Source of the DNA: Spirochaetia bacterium UBA6919
GTDB lineage: Bacteria; Spirochaetota; UBA6919
Direction: 5' to 3'
DNA length: 64,000 nucleotides
NCBI GenBank assembly: GCA_002450905.1
Contig: DKAT01000015.1
Span: forward strand, 5,650 to 69,649
Part shown: one piece after another, positions 30,053-36,900 of the stretch
Layout: every line of letters begins with the position of its first letter
Numbering within the stretch: position 1 is the first letter of the stretch
Program-made: the position numbers and the translations under genes
Notes under the pieces: model-generated
Told to the model about the DNA's origin: nothing
Database searches by the model: none
What the model saw: the letters and a program-made list of their open reading frames with translations, nothing else

Positions 30053-30334
30053 ATGGAAAAATATATTGAAACTTATGAAATTAGAAAGAATCAACTGGAT
30101 TCTATTTTAAAACAAATAAAATATGATAAAAATAGAAAGGCAGATAAATCTGTATTAGAACATAATAAAGTGAGCCTCTTTTCCATGCTCTACGAATTTA
30201 GAGATTTAATTATTGAGGTGCTTGAAGAATATCTTTATTCCAGTAATTTTAAATATAAAATAAAATTATGGTTTTTTATGAAACGAATTAGTTTTAAAAT
30301 GAGACTCATTGAAGTTTACTATCTTATTCATTGA
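30053..30334 (+). CDS. Hypothetical protein, 93 aa
   Basis: Starts 10 nt after the WYL gene with AGAGG before the ATG. The protein is basic and all-helical, with a lysine-rich middle (KNQLDSILKQIKYDKNRKAD) and two amphipathic helices (LLYEFRDLIIEVL-like region and KLWFFMKRISFKMRLIEV). No family is recognised. It overlaps the frame of the next gene only if that gene starts at TTG 30331. Confidence 0.65.
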   Translation: MEKYIETYEIRKNQLDSILKQIKYDKNRKADKSVLEHNKVSLFSMLYEFRDLIIEVLEEYLYSSNFKYKIKLWFFMKRISFKMRLIEVYYLIH

Positions 30335-30351
30335 AAAGGGGGATAATTTAT

Positions 30352-30651
30352 ATGTCTAATAGATTTTATAATATTCTTTCAAAAATACTATTATTTACAA
30401 TTCCTATCATTATGAGTTATGGTGTTGTAATTTTATTTGAAAAATGGATTTATCAAGATGAACTTGCAATTTGGATAAAGATACTATCCGTTGTTCTATT
30501 AACTCCAATTGTACTTGTTATTTTATTTATCATAAGATTATTCCTTAGTTCAATTAGAAATAATAGCATTCACACCAAAAGACGAGGTGACAAAAAGAGG
30601 ATTAATGGCCGGACAAATGAAGAATGGATTCGTTTAAATAAAAATGATTAA
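30352..30651 (+). CDS. Small membrane protein, two TM segments
   Basis: About 99 residues. GGGGG lies 9 nt before the ATG at 30352; a TTG seven codons earlier is also in frame. Two hydrophobic helices are evident: KILLFTIPIIMSYGVVILF (about 10-28) and IKILSVVLLTPIVLVILFII (about 40-60), followed by a strongly basic tail with KRRGDKKRINGRTNEEW. This should be an inner-membrane hairpin with its basic tail in the cytoplasm. No family is recognised. It closes the four-gene WYL operon. Confidence 0.65.
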   Translation: MSNRFYNILSKILLFTIPIIMSYGVVILFEKWIYQDELAIWIKILSVVLLTPIVLVILFIIRLFLSSIRNNSIHTKRRGDKKRINGRTNEEWIRLNKND

Positions 30652-30744
30652 TTACTTGAATTTATATAATTTTTATAGAGTGCAGGATAACTTCACAATC
30701 CCTTTATATATTATTTTAATATAGAAATATTTTTAGGAGGATGT

Positions 30745-31617
30745 ATGATGGATCATTGTGAAGAACAACATGAGTGGTTAAATGATAACGCTCTTTATCA
30801 CATGGAAATTGGTTATTATGTTGAAGCTATTTACTTTTTTGAGGAAATGCTTCAGATCAGACCCGATGATTCCAGTGTGTATAATGATTTATCTAAATGC
30901 TATAGAAAGCTTGGTAATTTTGACAAGGCACTTTACTTTGCCCATCTCTGCATTGAAGATAAGAATATTGGCTATTATAATCGAGCCTTAATTTATTGTG
31001 AATTGGAATATTATGGTCTGGCTATTGAGGATATGGATCAGGAAATCTTAGCTGATTGCAATCTTTGCTGGGCTTACTTATATAAAGCGGAATTTTACAT
31101 CCTCCAGAATAAAACTGAAAAAGCCCGAGAAATAATTAATCAATTAGAAAACATTCTGAAGGATTGTGTTACTTATGAAAGTGACTTGTATTATGGTCTT
31201 GGGAACTGTCATGAATTTTTAGGTGATTATGAAAAAGCCATTGATAGTTATAGCACAGGTATCAAGATTGATGATGAGGATTATCGATGTTATTTTTACA
31301 GAGGACAGGTTTATATTCAACTTGAGCAATATGAAAAGGCACTTCAAGATTTGATCGTGTGTTATGAACAAAATCCAACAGATCATTTAAATATTCTGAG
31401 TCTAATGCTCATAGCCGTTAAAATGAATGAAATTAATGTAGCCAATGAGTATTATCGTAAAATATTACACATGTGTAAACTAGGGTTATTCCCTTATGAA
31501 GAAATAACAGAAGCACTATTGATCTGGAAGAAAAGTGAAGATAGATGGTTAAAAGATATACCCAAGAAAGATTATCGATTATTAAAAACGTTATCAAAAA
31601 AAATGAATTTTGGATAA
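30745..31617 (+). CDS. TPR-repeat protein
   Basis: A 290-residue cytoplasmic protein with AGGAGG before its ATG. At least five tetratricopeptide-like repeats can be seen, such as ALYHMEIGYYVEAIYFFEEM, SKCYRKLGNFDKALYFAHLC, GLGNCHEFLGDYEKAIDSYS and GQVYIQLEQYEKALQDLI. No signal peptide or catalytic motif is present. It is probably a protein-protein interaction adaptor. The gap of 93 nt to the preceding gene suggests its own promoter. What it binds cannot be read from the sequence. Confidence 0.8.
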   Translation: MMDHCEEQHEWLNDNALYHMEIGYYVEAIYFFEEMLQIRPDDSSVYNDLSKCYRKLGNFDKALYFAHLCIEDKNIGYYNRALIYCELEYYGLAIEDMDQEILADCNLCWAYLYKAEFYILQNKTEKAREIINQLENILKDCVTYESDLYYGLGNCHEFLGDYEKAIDSYSTGIKIDDEDYRCYFYRGQVYIQLEQYEKALQDLIVCYEQNPTDHLNILSLMLIAVKMNEINVANEYYRKILHMCKLGLFPYEEITEALLIWKKSEDRWLKDIPKKDYRLLKTLSKKMNFG

Positions 31618-31763
31618 AAAAATTATTTTTTTAAATTAAATCTAAATAGCAACATAAATGAATAAGTTGATAAAAAATTCTAAATGTAATGGAAAAAGTG
31701 ACAACCTAATTGGGTGTTTGCTTGTATATTGGTTAGAAAGAAAATTAGGAGGTATAATAATAT

Positions 31764-32339
31764 ATGATAAAAGATGTGAGTAGCATTTTTAATAAATTCT
31801 CTGGTCTTATGCAGTTAAATCAATTTAAAGAAATTATAAAAAATGGAAAACTGGTTATTCCTGAAAGTCTTTTTAAGGAAGAACTGCAAAAATACTTAGA
31901 GAAAAAATATCAAATTCAACTTAAAGAAATTGAGCTATCAGAACAAGGAATAAGACTTCTTGCACAGTATGAATCATTTACTGTTAAGACTTTGTTTAAT
32001 ATCGATGATTTCCACTTAACATCTAAATCAAGATATGTGACTTTATTAGTTATCCAGCCTGTGGATATACAGAGTGAAAAAGTATTTTATAAAATTTTAC
32101 TGGGTATCCATGAATACCTGTTGCACAAAATCTTTGATATGGATTATATATTCCCAGAAGGATTTGAAGGATTTAGAAAAGAAGGAGGTAAAGTAACAAT
32201 AGATCTAGCCAATATAGAGAGTCTTAATCAATGGCTTGACATAAAAATACCAATAATAGGCGAAACTATAAATGATATGATTGAAATAAAGGAACTCCAT
32301 GTCATTGATAAAGCTTTAGAAATTATTATAAAAAAATAA
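31764..32339 (+). CDS. Hypothetical protein, 191 aa
   Basis: Preceded by TTAGGAGG. The protein is mixed alpha/beta without membrane segments or signal peptide. It has alternating hydrophobic strands (RYVTLLVIQPV, LHVIDKALEIIIKK) and a central helical piece (KVFYKILLGIHEYLLHKIF). No family is recognised. It stands between 140-nt and 250-nt gaps and appears monocistronic. Confidence 0.65.
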   Translation: MIKDVSSIFNKFSGLMQLNQFKEIIKNGKLVIPESLFKEELQKYLEKKYQIQLKEIELSEQGIRLLAQYESFTVKTLFNIDDFHLTSKSRYVTLLVIQPVDIQSEKVFYKILLGIHEYLLHKIFDMDYIFPEGFEGFRKEGGKVTIDLANIESLNQWLDIKIPIIGETINDMIEIKELHVIDKALEIIIKK

Positions 32340-32439
32340 AAAGGAGAATTGTATTTGTAATTATGAGTAAATTGAATTAAATAAAAAATAATACAATCTG
32401 AATGTAACAAAATGTTATACTGATAATCCTCTTATTTTG

Positions 32440-32522
32440 AAATGGTCAACGGATGGTTCGACTACGCTCACCAACCGTTTTAGAAGATTTTGACTTCAAT
32501 TTTAAAAGATTATTGATATACA
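32440..32522 (+). repeat. Dispersed palindromic repeat, TTCGACT family, copy 2
   Basis: AATGGTCAACGGATGGTTCG, then ACTACGCTCACCAACCG, and about 12 nt later GACTTCAATTTTAAAAGATTAT, matching the copy at 2951-3031. In this copy CGGATGGT and ACCAACCG can form an eight-position stem with a single mismatch around a 12-nt loop. It lies in the 256-nt gap between two hypothetical genes. Confidence 0.7.
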
Positions 32523-32525
32523 TAG

Positions 32526-32555
32526 ATAAAAAAAACAAAAAGTTGTAAAATATTA
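32526..32555 (+). repeat. A-rich duplicate sequence, copy 1
   Basis: ATAAAAAAAACA followed by AAAAGTTGTAAAATATTA. Nearly the same string occurs at 35791-35819, just at the end of manC. It directly follows the palindromic repeat copy 2. Confidence 0.4.
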
Positions 32556-32595
32556 ATTGACTTTTTTATAGTTTTTTAATAATTAGGAGATTCAT

Positions 32596-33117
32596 ATGGA
32601 TAATGTTGTTTTTATGATTAATTTATCAATTAGTATTATATTGATTTTTACAATAATTTATTTCTATTTTAATAGAAATAAGCTAAATAAAGAAATTAAT
32701 GATTTGAAAACAGAAAAAGAAAATTTAAACAAAGAAATTGAACGAAAAGAAAGAGTCATTTTGAAACTTAAAAATGAAAAAGGCGAACAAGCAAAGTCAA
32801 TTCGTGTTTCAGAAAACGAACATACAGAAACAAAACTGAAGTTAATAGAAGCTAAATCTCAGGTAAGAAAAGTTGAAGTAAATTATTTTTCAGAAATTAA
32901 AACAAATGAAGCTTTATTTTCTCATACTTATACTATAAATTATTACCAGCAATTTCTTGTTGATGGTTTACCTGTTGGTTCCCCAACATGGATTTCTCGA
33001 AATGAATTAAAAAAATACGATAAAGAACAGATAAATAAAACATTAGAAAGCTTTATAAAGCCAATTTTAGAAGCTGGTGTGAAATCCTTAACAGCTTATG
33101 CAAATTTAATTAAATAG
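32596..33117 (+). CDS. Membrane-anchored coiled-coil protein, 173 aa
   Basis: Preceded by TTAGGAG. One N-terminal membrane helix (FMINLSISIILIFTIIYFYF, residues about 6-25) is followed by a coiled coil at about 30-90 rich in K and E (LNKEINDLKTEKENLNKEIE). A compact C-terminal domain at about 95-173 contains aromatic strands (HTYTINYYQQFL) and helices. The N-in anchor suggests that coil and domain face the cytoplasm or the periplasm depending on topology; the charge after the helix favours cytoplasm. No family is recognised. Confidence 0.65.
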   Translation: MDNVVFMINLSISIILIFTIIYFYFNRNKLNKEINDLKTEKENLNKEIERKERVILKLKNEKGEQAKSIRVSENEHTETKLKLIEAKSQVRKVEVNYFSEIKTNEALFSHTYTINYYQQFLVDGLPVGSPTWISRNELKKYDKEQINKTLESFIKPILEAGVKSLTAYANLIK

Positions 33118-33167
33118 CATTAATTATTATATCGAATATAATTAACTTGTAAGTAGTGGAGGAAATT

Positions 33168-33293
33168 ATGGCAGATTTTATAACTGCATTTTGTAAGGTT
33201 TGTATAAAAAAAACAACACATATCATTAGTGCCGATGGAAAAACAGCTACATGTAGGTCATGTGGGCATAGTTTTCCATATAGCAAAAGTTAG
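33168..33293 (+). CDS. 41-aa zinc-ribbon peptide
   Basis: GGAGG lies 6 nt before the ATG. The 41-residue product carries two CxxC pairs, CKVC and CRSC, with 16 residues between them, then GHSF. This is the size and spacing of a rubredoxin/zinc-ribbon knuckle that would bind one zinc ion. The chance of such a pair arising in random sequence with a perfect ribosome site is low. Similar mini-ribbons bind nucleic acid or partner proteins; no specific family is recognised. The next frame begins 18 nt later. Confidence 0.7.
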   Translation: MADFITAFCKVCIKKTTHIISADGKTATCRSCGHSFPYSKS

Positions 33294-33311
33294 AAAAATT
33301 TGGAGGTTAAA

Positions 33312-33513
33312 ATGAAAAAGGAAGAAAAAAAAAGGAATAGTAAAAAAAACCGTAGATGATGCTAAATCCTGTTTTATAAATGGTGATAAAAAATCATGTG
33401 ATAATACTAGAAGAAGAGCAGAGACTGGAATAAAGTTTCTTGAGATATTTAAGAAAAAAAAAATAATTTCCTATAATTTTAAAAACCTTTTTCCAAGAAG
33501 GGGTCGTTGGTAA
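33312..33513 (+). pseudogene. Short ORF interrupted at an A9 tract (frameshift or slippage site)
   Basis: TGGAGG precedes an ATG that opens MKKEEKKRNSKK and stops after 15 codons. If one A is removed from the nine-A run at 33325-33333, the frame becomes open for about 66 residues: GIVKKTVDDAKSCFINGD and so on to a stop at 33513, through a second A10 run at 33454-33463. The continuous product would be lysine-rich with two cysteines. This could be a decayed gene, a base-calling error in the homopolymer, or a gene expressed through polymerase slippage. Confidence 0.4.
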
Positions 33514-33540
33514 AAACTGATATACTGAGGTAAAATTAGA

Positions 33541-33765
33541 ATGGGTAAAGTTAGTGTTACATTTAATACAAATATTTCTGATGAATCCAATTGGAAACGG
33601 TATCTGGAGTTTCAAGCCAAGGTGAATAGTCAAGGAACTGGGGGTGTTTTTGAACACTGTTTCTCTGATGGTACTGTTTATGTGGGGAAGGTGAAGTTTC
33701 CGAAAGATGGGAATCCTGCGGGGAGAGCTATTTTTGAGATTATTCAGCAGCCGTTTAAGGGGTAA
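33541..33765 (+). CDS. Hypothetical protein, 74 aa
   Basis: GAGGT lies about 9 nt before the ATG. The short protein is beta-rich and polar, with VSVTFNTNISDESNWKRY at the start and GTVYVGKVKFPKDG in the middle. No membrane segment or cysteine pair is visible. It is followed after 5 nt by another small gene. No family is recognised. The pair is more G-rich on the coding strand than the preceding small genes. Confidence 0.6.
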   Translation: MGKVSVTFNTNISDESNWKRYLEFQAKVNSQGTGGVFEHCFSDGTVYVGKVKFPKDGNPAGRAIFEIIQQPFKG

Positions 33766-33770
33766 AAATT

Positions 33771-33950
33771 ATGAGTGTGCCAAAGTGGTTTATTGAAGCC
33801 ATAGATATTATGCGAGATAATCATATAGAGAGTGATACCATTACCTGGACGCCTTCTGAGAATCCTGAGGCTGAGGAGTTGAAGGTTTATAATCAGCGGT
33901 TGAAAGAGGGGGTTCGGTTGAGGAATAAGATTAAACCTCCAGGGAAGTGA
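33771..33950 (+). CDS. Hypothetical protein, 59 aa
   Basis: AAGGGG from the end of the previous gene serves as ribosome site. The product begins MSVPKWFIEAIDIMRDNHIE and ends KPPGK. It is a helix, a proline-rich turn with TWTPSENPE, and a basic amphipathic helix. No family is recognised. Its natural composition and tight 5-nt spacing to the 74-aa gene suggest the two are co-expressed. Confidence 0.55.
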   Translation: MSVPKWFIEAIDIMRDNHIESDTITWTPSENPEAEELKVYNQRLKEGVRLRNKIKPPGK

Positions 33951-33961
33951 GGTGGGGTTTT

Positions 33962-33998
33962 GAGATTGCCACGCTCCTTTCAGTCGCTTGCAATGACA
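33962..33998 (+). repeat. REP-like palindrome (ATTGCC...GCAATGAC)
   Basis: The string GAGATTGCCACGCTCC, then TTTCAGTCGCTTGCAATGAC, has the inverted ends ATTGC and GCAAT. This is the general form of intergenic repeats common in several phyla. It starts 12 nt after the 59-aa gene in a convergent gap, where it may act as a transcript end structure. Confidence 0.5.
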
Positions 33999-34143
33999 TT
34001 GGATCGGGGAAATTATTAAAAGTTGGATTGTGAAATATTTTTATACATTGTGTTGAATTGGGGTGGTTGGTGTCGAGGAGAGGAGAATGGTATTATGGGG
34101 GAGAGTTTGTTGAGAGATGTTATTTGAGATTCTGAATCCAGTT

Positions 34144-34270
34144 CAGCATGACAGACTAGGGGTTCAGCATGACGATTTTAGATGTCCAGAATGAGAGGTG
34201 GGGGTGTCAGAATGATAGTTAGTGGGTTTAGGATGACTGTTAGGGTGGCTGGGTAACAATTTGGGATGAT
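34144..34270 (+). repeat. Degenerate tandem array, period about 21 nt
   Basis: CAGCATGAC occurs at 34144 and 34165, followed by CAGAATGAG (34187), CAGAATGAT (34208), TAGGATGAC (34229) and, after a longer step, TGGGATGAT (34262). Steps are 21, 22, 21, 21 and 33 nt. The first two units share twelve identical bases, GTTCAGCATGAC. The array fills the convergent gap before moxR. Confidence 0.6.
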
Positions 34271-34374
34271 AAGGCTGGAAGGGTCGGTTTTTTTTAAAGT
34301 GTAATTTTGATGTGTAAATCACATATTCTATTCCAATCTGTTATCCATCTCATGTCTCTATTGTTTAAACTCAT

Positions 34375-35361
34375 TCACTCCGATAATTTCAGGATGTGAT
34401 CGATGATTTGTTTTGTGGATAATTTTGTTGAAACGGCGGAGAAGTTTAAGATAATTCTGTGTTTTAAGATAGGGTAGATTACTTTGTGAATATCTTCTTT
34501 TGTGACAGAGTAATTTCCGTTGAGAGCGGCATTGGCTTTTGAGGCGATGACAATATTTTGAGAAGCTCTGGGTCCTGCTCCGAATGCTACGGCATCTTTA
34601 ATATAGGAGTCTGTTGTGGATTGGGGGCGTGTGCTTGCTACCAGTTTTACAGCATAGCTGATAATCTTTTCTGAAATGGGGATGTGTTCAATGAAATTCT
34701 GGAACGATCTTAATTCCTCCTGTCCAATGACTGTATTTATATTTTCAATGTTAAAATAATTTTTTTTAGAAGCGATTTGAACTTCCTCTTGAAATTGTGG
34801 GTAATCCAGGTCGATATTAAAGAGAAATCGATCGAGTTGTGCTTCAGGTAACATGTATGTCCCCTCTTGCTCAATGGGATTTTCTGTGGCAAGGACGAAG
34901 AAGGGGAGGTCCAGGGTATATGTTTTTCCATAAACGGTTACCTGTTTCTCCTGCATGGCTTGTAAGAGTGCTGATTGGGTTTTTGGGGGTGTTCTATTGA
35001 TTTCATCTGCCAGAACAATGTTTGCGAAGATGGGTCCTTTTACAAACTTGAAATGCCTGTGTCCTTTAGAATCTTCTTCTATGATTTCTGTTCCAGTAAC
35101 ATCAGCAGGCATGAGATCCGGGGTGAATTGGATACGACTGAAGGATAGATCAAGAACTTTAGCCAGACTATGGACGATAAGGGTTTTTGCAAGTCCCGGT
35201 ACACCGTGTAAAATACAATGTCCATCCGCTAGGAGAGCTATGAGGAGCAGATCAAGAATTTTTTTTTGCCCTATGATGGATTTTGATAATTCTTTCAGGA
35301 TGTTTTGCTGGAAATGATGGATTTTATTTATCATCTCCTCTGGTTTGATACTTGTTTCCAT
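34375..35361 (-). CDS. MoxR-family AAA+ ATPase
   Basis: A 328-residue AAA+ ATPase. Walker A is the MoxR-type GVPGLAKT (residues about 54-61), Walker B is in VLADEINRTPPKTQ, and sensor-1 is in VLATENPIEQEG. The lid domain has the typical SDSYIKDAVAFGAGPRASQ stretch. MoxR proteins act as chaperones for maturation of complexes and normally neighbour DUF58 and VWA genes. Here none follows; the downstream side is a repeat-filled gap and then genes on the other strand. The gene may therefore be separated from its usual partners by rearrangement. Confidence 0.93.
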   Translation of the reverse strand: METSIKPEEMINKIHHFQQNILKELSKSIIGQKKILDLLLIALLADGHCILHGVPGLAKTLIVHSLAKVLDLSFSRIQFTPDLMPADVTGTEIIEEDSKGHRHFKFVKGPIFANIVLADEINRTPPKTQSALLQAMQEKQVTVYGKTYTLDLPFFVLATENPIEQEGTYMLPEAQLDRFLFNIDLDYPQFQEEVQIASKKNYFNIENINTVIGQEELRSFQNFIEHIPISEKIISYAVKLVASTRPQSTTDSYIKDAVAFGAGPRASQNIVIASKANAALNGNYSVTKEDIHKVIYPILKHRIILNFSAVSTKLSTKQIIDHILKLSE

Positions 35362-35394
35362 CGATAGGACCAGTTAGTAATTCAGAATATTAGA

Positions 35395-35484
35395 TTATTT
35401 TTTCTTATGACGATTTGCACGTCGTTTCTTTTTTCGCTTATGTTTAGCGATTTTAGCCCGTCGACGTTTTTTTCCAGAAGGCAT
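35395..35484 (-). CDS. AURKAIP1/COX24-like small ribosomal protein, 29 aa
   Basis: A minus-strand ATG at 35484, with AAGGAG 5 nt upstream, opens 29 codons starting MPSGKKRRRAKIAKHK. More than half of the residues are K or R, and the tail RANRHKKK is typical. This matches the tiny AURKAIP1/COX24-domain (mS38-like, bS22-like) peptides found in several bacterial phyla, which insert into the small ribosomal subunit near the decoding region. It sits between moxR and a hairpin region. It is shorter than common gene-finder limits and easily missed. Confidence 0.85.
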   Translation of the reverse strand: MPSGKKRRRAKIAKHKRKKKRRANRHKKK

Positions 35485-35552
35485 AGTTACTCCTTTTTAA
35501 TTTTTAAATATTTCTATAATTTTAATTTATACTTTTTTATAAGATTAATGTT

Positions 35553-35593
35553 GATTCGGCTTGGCACACCAACCGGATTTGGTGATCCTGGTT
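35553..35593. repeat. Diverged TTCGACT-family repeat with overlapping hairpins
   Basis: Read on minus, CCGGTTGGTGTGCCAAGCCG resembles the revcomp of repeat copy 2 (about 18 of 23 positions). Three overlapping stems are possible: TTGG/CCAA, CACCAA/TTGGTG with a six-base loop, and AACC-GGAT/ATCCGGTT. They cannot all form at once. The site is 69-109 nt upstream of the 29-aa ribosomal-type peptide gene, so it could be a leader structure, or only a degraded palindrome. Confidence 0.4.
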
Positions 35594-35626
35594 TCAATAA
35601 TTGTTAAGTATAAGTATATTATTTTG

Positions 35627-35674
35627 GATAGTTTTTCCTGTGATTCTCCTGTCTTTTTCCTGTCTCCCGGTAAA
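35627..35674 (-). repeat. Phased 11-nt repeat element, copy 2
   Basis: On the minus strand: ACCGGGA, then GACAGGAAAAA, GACAGGAGAAT, CACAGGAAAAAC, then TATCC. Three complete 11-nt units are in direct succession, with the same start and end flanks as copy 1. It lies in the gap upstream of the 29-aa peptide gene and downstream of manC. Confidence 0.75.
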
Positions 35675-35790
35675 CTTATTATAATATGACAGGAATTTGA
35701 ATATATACTGATATAATCTTTTTAATATAATTGATTTATGTCAAATATACGATTTAAACAGCAAATGGATCGATTGAAAGCTATAATATA

Positions 35791-35819
35791 ATAAAAAAAA
35801 CATAAGTTGTAAAATCTTA
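35791..35819 (+). repeat. A-rich duplicate sequence, copy 2
   Basis: ATAAAAAAAACA followed by TAAGTTGTAAAATCTTA, matching 32526-32555 in all but two or three positions. It ends in the manC stop codon. On the manC strand the A-run becomes a T-run, so this copy could serve as part of a transcription end. Confidence 0.4.
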
Positions 35820-36899
35820 GAGGAAATTCTTATAATTTTCCTCTTCAGAAATGGATTTAATAAGTTCTTTCAGTTTGTGTTCGTTATTTTTGTTACAAAT
35901 TAAGATGGCATCGGGGGTTTTAATAATAACGAGATCTTTTAGTCCTACAGCACCAATGAGGGTATTTTTATCCCCGAGGATAATGGTGTCGCTGGTGTCG
36001 ATGGAAATGACCTGTCCTGAGATTATATTATTATTTTCATCGGAATTGAGGCAACGATAGGTGGAAGACCAGGTGCTGATATCATCCCATTGGAAACTCC
36101 CTTTGATACAGAGAATATTACGACTTTTTTCCATAATACCATAATCAATGGATATTTTGGGGAAGTTTTCAAATAATTTTTCTTTGACCGATTCCTCATT
36201 ATAATGACCAATGGAATCGGCTATTTCCAGGGTTGCACTGTAGATTTCTGGAAGGTATTTTGATAATTCTTCGAGGAAGGTTTGAGTTTCAAAGATATAG
36301 ATACCACTGTTCCAAAGATAATTACCCGATTGGATGTATTGGTTTGCCTTGCTGTATTGGGGTTTTTCAATAAATTGTTTCACTTCATAAGCATTTGTAC
36401 CACTTTCCTGACTGATTTCATAGCCGATTTCGATGTATCCATAAGAGGTTTCAACACGGGATGGCTGGATACCAATAGTTATTATACAGGATGTAGATTT
36501 GGCGATTTGGTAAGCATTATCAATTGATTGAATCAGCATGTGATGATCGTTTATTATATGATCCACAGGAAATATTGCCATTATAGCACCGGGGAATTTC
36601 TTTTCGATATAGGCTGAACAAAGTGCTATAGCCGGGGCGGTGTCTCTAGTAGCTGGTTCTATGATGAAATTATCGGGATTTAAATCTTGTAGTTCTGAAG
36701 CGATTTTTTCCTTGTATTGGAGATTGGTTGCTATGAATATCTGATCTTTGGGGATGAAACTCAGGATGCGAAGATAAGTTTGTTTAATCATGGAGTGTTC
36801 GCTGAATAATTTTAAGAATTGTTTGGGTTTTGAAGATCGGCTGAGGGGCCAGAAACGTTCACCGTGACCTCCAGCAAGTATTACAGCGATATTTGTCAT
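35817..36899 (-). CDS. manC: Mannose-1-phosphate guanylyltransferase
   Basis: Makes GDP-mannose from GTP and mannose-1-phosphate for surface polysaccharides or glycosylation. The nucleotide-binding start VILAGGHGERFWPLSR is followed by PKQFLKLF. IEPATRDTAPAIALC, FPVDHII and FIEKPQ are the other family motifs. About 360 residues, that is the transferase domain only, without the C-terminal phosphomannose isomerase domain. An ATG six codons upstream lies inside miaA; AAGG precedes the ATG at 36899, which directly follows the miaA stop, so I use that. It is the third gene of yicC-miaA-manC. Confidence 0.93.
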   Translation of the reverse strand: MTNIAVILAGGHGERFWPLSRSSKPKQFLKLFSEHSMIKQTYLRILSFIPKDQIFIATNLQYKEKIASELQDLNPDNFIIEPATRDTAPAIALCSAYIEKKFPGAIMAIFPVDHIINDHHMLIQSIDNAYQIAKSTSCIITIGIQPSRVETSYGYIEIGYEISQESGTNAYEVKQFIEKPQYSKANQYIQSGNYLWNSGIYIFETQTFLEELSKYLPEIYSATLEIADSIGHYNEESVKEKLFENFPKISIDYGIMEKSRNILCIKGSFQWDDISTWSSTYRCLNSDENNNIISGQVISIDTSDTIILGDKNTLIGAVGLKDLVIIKTPDAILICNKNNEHKLKELIKSISEEENYKNFL

Positions 36900-36900
36900 A

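Noticed and set aside
34414..34422. Perfect DnaA-box sequence TGTGGATAA
   Set aside because: It is single and inside the moxR coding region; an origin would need several boxes in a gap.
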